DNA of 8,691 nucleotides from Dethiobacter sp. (lineage in GTDB: Bacteria > Bacillota > Dethiobacteria > DTU022). Of this stretch, positions 5,819-8,691 are shown piece by piece (the stretch's first letter is position 1; every line of letters begins with the position of its first letter). A program made the position numbers and the translations under genes. The stretch lies in the NCBI GenBank assembly GCA_018333405.1, contig JAGXSR010000050.1, forward strand, positions 1 to 8,691. The letters run 5' to 3'. The notes beneath the pieces are model-generated. The model did not search any database. It saw only the letters and a program-made list of their open reading frames with translations, and was not told the DNA's origin.

Positions 5819-7531
5819 TCATGTCTGCCGGCTCTCTTCCTTAAATCTTACGGCTCTCGCCAGCAGGCTGTCCGCATGCTGCAGGCTGACCTGGCCCAGG
5901 TCGGCCCCGTCCAGCATCCGGGCCAGCTCTTCCCTCCTCCGCCACTCAGTTAAGGGCTCGGCGCGGGTAGATATTCGCTCACCGGACGGCTGTTTATAGA
6001 GTAATATATGGTTGTCGGCCATAGCCGCGATCTGAGGGCTGTGCGTGACACAGATCACCTGATGGTTCCGGCTTAAGAGGGCCAACTTTTCTGCTACAAC
6101 CTGAACGGTGGCGCCGCCGATGCCGGCGTCCACTTCGTCAAAAATGAGGGTAGGGATGCGATCCTGGCGGGCAAGGGCGGTTTTTAACGCCAGCATCAAC
6201 CGGGAGATCTCTCCGCCTGAAATTACTTTAACCAGCGGTTTGAGCAGCTCGCCCGGGTTAGCCGAAAATAAAAACTCAACCTGATCTATCCCTTTGGCGG
6301 AAAAGTGTTCCCGCGGCGCAAAACTTACAGAAATACGGGCGCCGGGCAGAGCCAACTCCACGAAGCTGCGCTTAAGCATCTCCTCCAGAATAGCGGCCGT
6401 CTTTTGCCTGATTTCACGCAGCTGAAGAGAAGCGTCTTTCAACCGACTTTCCAGGGCGGCAAGCTGCCGCTCTATCTCCCTGGCCAACGTTTCACAGTTC
6501 AGCAGACGGGCCATCTCGCTCGACGCCTCTTCAGCAAACGAAAGCACAGCTTCCACCGTTTGGCCGTATTTGCGCTTCAGCACCCGGATCCGGTCCAACC
6601 GTTCCTGCAGCGTGGCCAGCTCGGCCGGATCAAACTCGATCCGCGACCGGTAATCCCGCAGATCCATCGATACTTCGTCCAGCTGAGCCGCGACGCTAGC
6701 TAACAGTTCCGCCAGAGGAGTCAAAGATCGGTCGATTTCTGCCGCTTCTTCCAGAGCGCCGCGAGAACTGTCAATCCCGTCCATCGCCGCGGCCCGGCCA
6801 AGGGCCTCATCACCGGAATAAATCCCAGCGTAGGCCTGAGAGATCAGGGCGTTCAATTTTTCCGCATGGGCCAGGATTTTTTCCTGCCGAAGAAGCTCTT
6901 CTTCCTCCCCGGAACATAAACCGGCCGTCTCAATCTCTCTGATCTGAAAAGCAAGGATATCCACCCGGCGCTCCCGCTCAGCGGCAGCGGAGCCCAGAGC
7001 AGACAGTTCACGTTTAAGCTCCTGCTGTTTACGGTATAATGCAGCCACTGAATTACGGCATTCAGAGAGCTCCTCGCCCCCGAAAGAATCCAGAAGGGTC
7101 AGGTGCTGTTCGGATTTAAGCAACGACTGGTGCTGATGCTGCCCATGCAGGTCAACCAGCAGCCGGCCCAACTCTTTTAAAAAAGCAGCAGGCACCGCGC
7201 GCCCTTGCACCCGGCCAATGCTGCGTCCGCCGGCCTGTACTTCCCGGGCGATGATCAGCTCTTCTTCCCCGGCAATTCCCGCTTGCTCCAGCAAGGGCAA
7301 CAGCTCGGGCAGCACAGCCGTAACGTTGAATATCCCTTCCACCTGTGCCGCGTCACGCCCCTGGCGGACCTGCTCCGCCGCTGCACGCTCCCCCAGGAGC
7401 AGGTTGATGGCGCCGATCACGATCGATTTTCCTGCTCCGGTCTCACCACTTAACACGTTCAGGCCGGGATTCAGGAACAGTCCAAGATCTTCGATCAGGG
7501 CAAACTCGGATACCCGCAGCTCCAACAGCAC
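5819..7531 (-). CDS. recN: RecN, SMC-like DNA double-strand break repair ATPase
   Basis: A protein of 570 residues, as expected for RecN (about 550-575). The N-terminal ATPase half has FALIEDL (10-16) and Walker A GETGAGKS (29-36). A long charged coiled-coil region (about 155-385) follows. The C-terminal ATPase half has the ABC signature ISGGEISRLMLALK (437-450), Walker B TLIFDEVDAG (461-470) and the switch histidine H497 in CVTHSPQ. RecN gathers at double-strand breaks and promotes end joining or recombination with RecA. The start is GTG 7531, fixed by homology to the usual MLLELRI beginning and by GGGAGG about 9 nt upstream. No LexA-type box was seen in the 94-bp gap before it, so it is probably read from the nadK transcript. 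In related genomes argR normally sits in that gap; here it is absent. Confidence 0.97.
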   Translation of the reverse strand: MLLELRVSEFALIEDLGLFLNPGLNVLSGETGAGKSIVIGAINLLLGERAAAEQVRQGRDAAQVEGIFNVTAVLPELLPLLEQAGIAGEEELIIAREVQAGGRSIGRVQGRAVPAAFLKELGRLLVDLHGQHQHQSLLKSEQHLTLLDSFGGEELSECRNSVAALYRKQQELKRELSALGSAAAERERRVDILAFQIREIETAGLCSGEEEELLRQEKILAHAEKLNALISQAYAGIYSGDEALGRAAAMDGIDSSRGALEEAAEIDRSLTPLAELLASVAAQLDEVSMDLRDYRSRIEFDPAELATLQERLDRIRVLKRKYGQTVEAVLSFAEEASSEMARLLNCETLAREIERQLAALESRLKDASLQLREIRQKTAAILEEMLKRSFVELALPGARISVSFAPREHFSAKGIDQVEFLFSANPGELLKPLVKVISGGEISRLMLALKTALARQDRIPTLIFDEVDAGIGGATVQVVAEKLALLSRNHQVICVTHSPQIAAMADNHILLYKQPSGERISTRAEPLTEWRRREELARMLDGADLGQVSLQHADSLLARAVRFKEESRQT

Positions 7532-7625
7532 AGCCTCTTCCCTCCCAAATCTATGGCCATATTCCGGCGAGCGTACCTTTTTACACCTTACGATTCAAAC
7601 TGTACTAGCCCTTTCTCCTGTCTGT

Positions 7626-8477
7626 TTATCCTTTCAGCTTCTGATGCAGCAACCGGTAAAATGAGCTGTCGGCAAAGTGCACCAGCCTGATCTTTTGTTC
7701 AGCCCGGCAGACATCCACAATATCATCTTTTTCCAGGGCAAAACCTACCTGCCCATCGGCAGTCAGCACCACCTGAGTCTGTCCGGATCCGACCTTCAGC
7801 TGAATACACTCTGCGCCGTTGACAATGATCGATCGGTTATAAAAGCTGTGCGGGCAGATCGGGGTGATCACCAAAAGCTCCATATACGGATTGACTACCG
7901 GTCCGCCGGCGGAAAGTGAATAACCGGTGGAACCGGTGGGCGAGGAAACAATTAAGCCGTCGCCGGAGTAACTTTCCAGGAATTCCTTGTTTATATAGGC
8001 ATCCAGTTTAATAATCCGGGAAAAGGGGCCGCGGGAGACGATAATGTCGTTTAATGCCAGATAGCGGCTCAGCTCAAGGCTTTCCCGCCTGACCACCGCC
8101 TGCAGCATCATCCGCTCCCGCAGGATATATTGACCGGCAACGAGCAGCTGCAGGTAGCGATCTATCTGATCCACTTCGATTTCAGCCAGAAAACCGGTAT
8201 GGCCGACATTAATCCCCAGCAGGGGAATATTCCAGTGAGCCAGCTCGCGGGCAGCGCGCAGGATCGTCCCATCTCCGCCCACTACAATGATCAGCTCGAC
8301 TTGGTCCGGCCAGCTCTTAAGCTCTTCCGCCAGCGCTGTCTCAGCCAGGCAATGATCTTGCTCGCTGCCGGCAATGAGCAACACAAGATCACGTTGCTGA
8401 AAAAAATGCCTGATTTTATTCACGACCTGAGCTGTATTTTTTTTCTGCCAGTTTGGTACCAAACCGATCCCTTTCAT
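7626..8477 (-). CDS. nadK: NAD kinase
   Basis: A protein of 283 residues, typical for bacterial NAD kinase. It phosphorylates NAD to NADP using ATP or polyphosphate in the cytoplasm. The diagnostic VGGDGT lies at 66-71, with the first glycines and Asp69 forming the NAD/ATP site. LGINVGHTGFLAE follows at 87-99, then ALNDIIVSRG (141-150) with the Asn-Asp pair that is usually Asn-Glu. The glycine-rich SGDGLIVSSPTGSTGYSLSA (171-190) and ITPICPHSF (204-212) complete the set. The start ATG 8477 has an excellent AAAAGGAG ribosome site (8483-8490) that overlaps the stop codon of the preceding minus-strand frame, so the two are in one operon. recN follows after 94 bp. Confidence 0.97.
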   Translation of the reverse strand: MKGIGLVPNWQKKNTAQVVNKIRHFFQQRDLVLLIAGSEQDHCLAETALAEELKSWPDQVELIIVVGGDGTILRAARELAHWNIPLLGINVGHTGFLAEIEVDQIDRYLQLLVAGQYILRERMMLQAVVRRESLELSRYLALNDIIVSRGPFSRIIKLDAYINKEFLESYSGDGLIVSSPTGSTGYSLSAGGPVVNPYMELLVITPICPHSFYNRSIIVNGAECIQLKVGSGQTQVVLTADGQVGFALEKDDIVDVCRAEQKIRLVHFADSSFYRLLHQKLKG

Positions 8478-8488
8478 GAAGGCTCCTT

Positions 8489-8691
8489 TTAGAATACCAA
8501 GTGATAAATTATGATCAGCCCGATCACGATCAGCAAAATCAGGCTTACCCGCACCAGCATAAACTTGAGGTCGGTGCCTTTGCCGCCCGGATCAAAGCTG
8601 AAATTCAGCTGCTGCAGCAGCTCCTTTTCTCCATCGTAAAGAAAGATGCCGCGCGGTTGGAAAACCAGATAATCCAACAACAGCTCCCGGC
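8489..8691 (-). CDS. Unrecognised protein with C-terminal membrane anchor (5' end probably outside window)
   Basis: The frame is open to the right edge, so this may be the C-terminal 67 or so residues of a larger protein. Alternatively it could be a 62-63-residue protein starting at TTG 8680 or TTG 8677; GGGAG (about 8685-8689) lies 6 nt before the latter. The visible sequence has an acidic/polar part with FQPRGIFLYDGEKELLQQL, then FDPGGKGTDLKF, then a strongly hydrophobic run (about the last 24 residues, LVRVSLILLIVIGLIIIYHL) ending four residues later. That is the layout of a tail-anchored or bitopic membrane protein with almost nothing beyond the membrane. I do not recognise the family. 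It is not the C-terminus of TlyA, the gene often found before nadK. Its TAA stop overlaps the nadK ribosome site, so both share an operon. Confidence 0.55.
   Translation of the reverse strand, partial: RELLLDYLVFQPRGIFLYDGEKELLQQLNFSFDPGGKGTDLKFMLVRVSLILLIVIGLIIIYHLVF

Noticed and set aside
6305..6703. A 132-codon plus-strand frame within recN
   Set aside because: Antisense shadow of the RecN coiled-coil region, with no recognisable domain.
7532..7625. LexA/SOS box or ARG box controlling recN
   Set aside because: Only a single half-site-like TTTGAAT was found, with no paired half-site and no palindromic SOS motif.
7218..7664. A 148-codon plus-strand frame across the recN start and the nadK-recN gap
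   Set aside because: It is antisense to the RecN N-terminus including Walker A, and its low-complexity, Ser/Pro/Arg-rich translation is typical of a shadow frame. It is not an argR remnant.

Overview
The window looks like chromosomal DNA from an endospore-forming, low-to-mid-GC Firmicute (Clostridia/Peptococcia-type). It carries full-length spo0A and spoIVB next to nadK and recN, a neighbourhood characteristic of spore formers. It also has a steA/steB-like pair of the kind I recall beside spo0A in Desulfotomaculum/Pelotomaculum/Thermincola-type genomes. No genus can be assigned from sequence alone. The gene for an acyl-CoA dehydrogenase fits an anaerobe that oxidises or forms acyl-CoAs, but it does not prove this.

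Layout. (1) Positions 1-2074, minus strand: steA-like gene (926-2074), then steB/MctB-like membrane protein gene (start about 807, end 100), then 12 bp later the first 29 codons of a family 2 glycosyltransferase that runs off the left edge. This reads as an envelope/cell-separation operon. (2) Positions 2075-2297: divergent control region with a candidate forespore (sigma-F/sigma-G) promoter for spoIVB. (3) Positions 2298-4466, plus strand: spoIVB, then an 84-bp gap with a very good sigma-H promoter match overlapping a Spo0A box, then spo0A. (4) Positions 4467-4610: convergent gap with a strong bidirectional terminator hairpin. (5) Positions 4611-8691, minus strand: read in transcription order, the C-terminal end of an unrecognised membrane-anchored protein, nadK, recN and an acyl-CoA dehydrogenase gene.

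How the genes relate. SpoIVB is the forespore signalling protease that triggers sigma-K activation in the mother cell, and Spo0A is the master regulator of sporulation entry. NadK makes NADP and RecN acts in double-strand break repair. SteA, SteB and the glycosyltransferase probably act at the division site or cell envelope. The most notable point is gene order. In the usual arrangement as I recall it (nadK-argR-recN-spoIVB-spo0A-steA-steB, all co-directional), the spoIVB-spo0A pair would lie on the same strand as its neighbours. Here the pair is flipped in place, argR is absent, and an acyl-CoA dehydrogenase gene lies at one junction. I found no mobile element, CRISPR array, tRNA or rRNA. Apart from the partial protein at the right edge, every gene belongs to a recognisable family, so I do not claim a new system; the interest lies in the rearrangement and the control sites.
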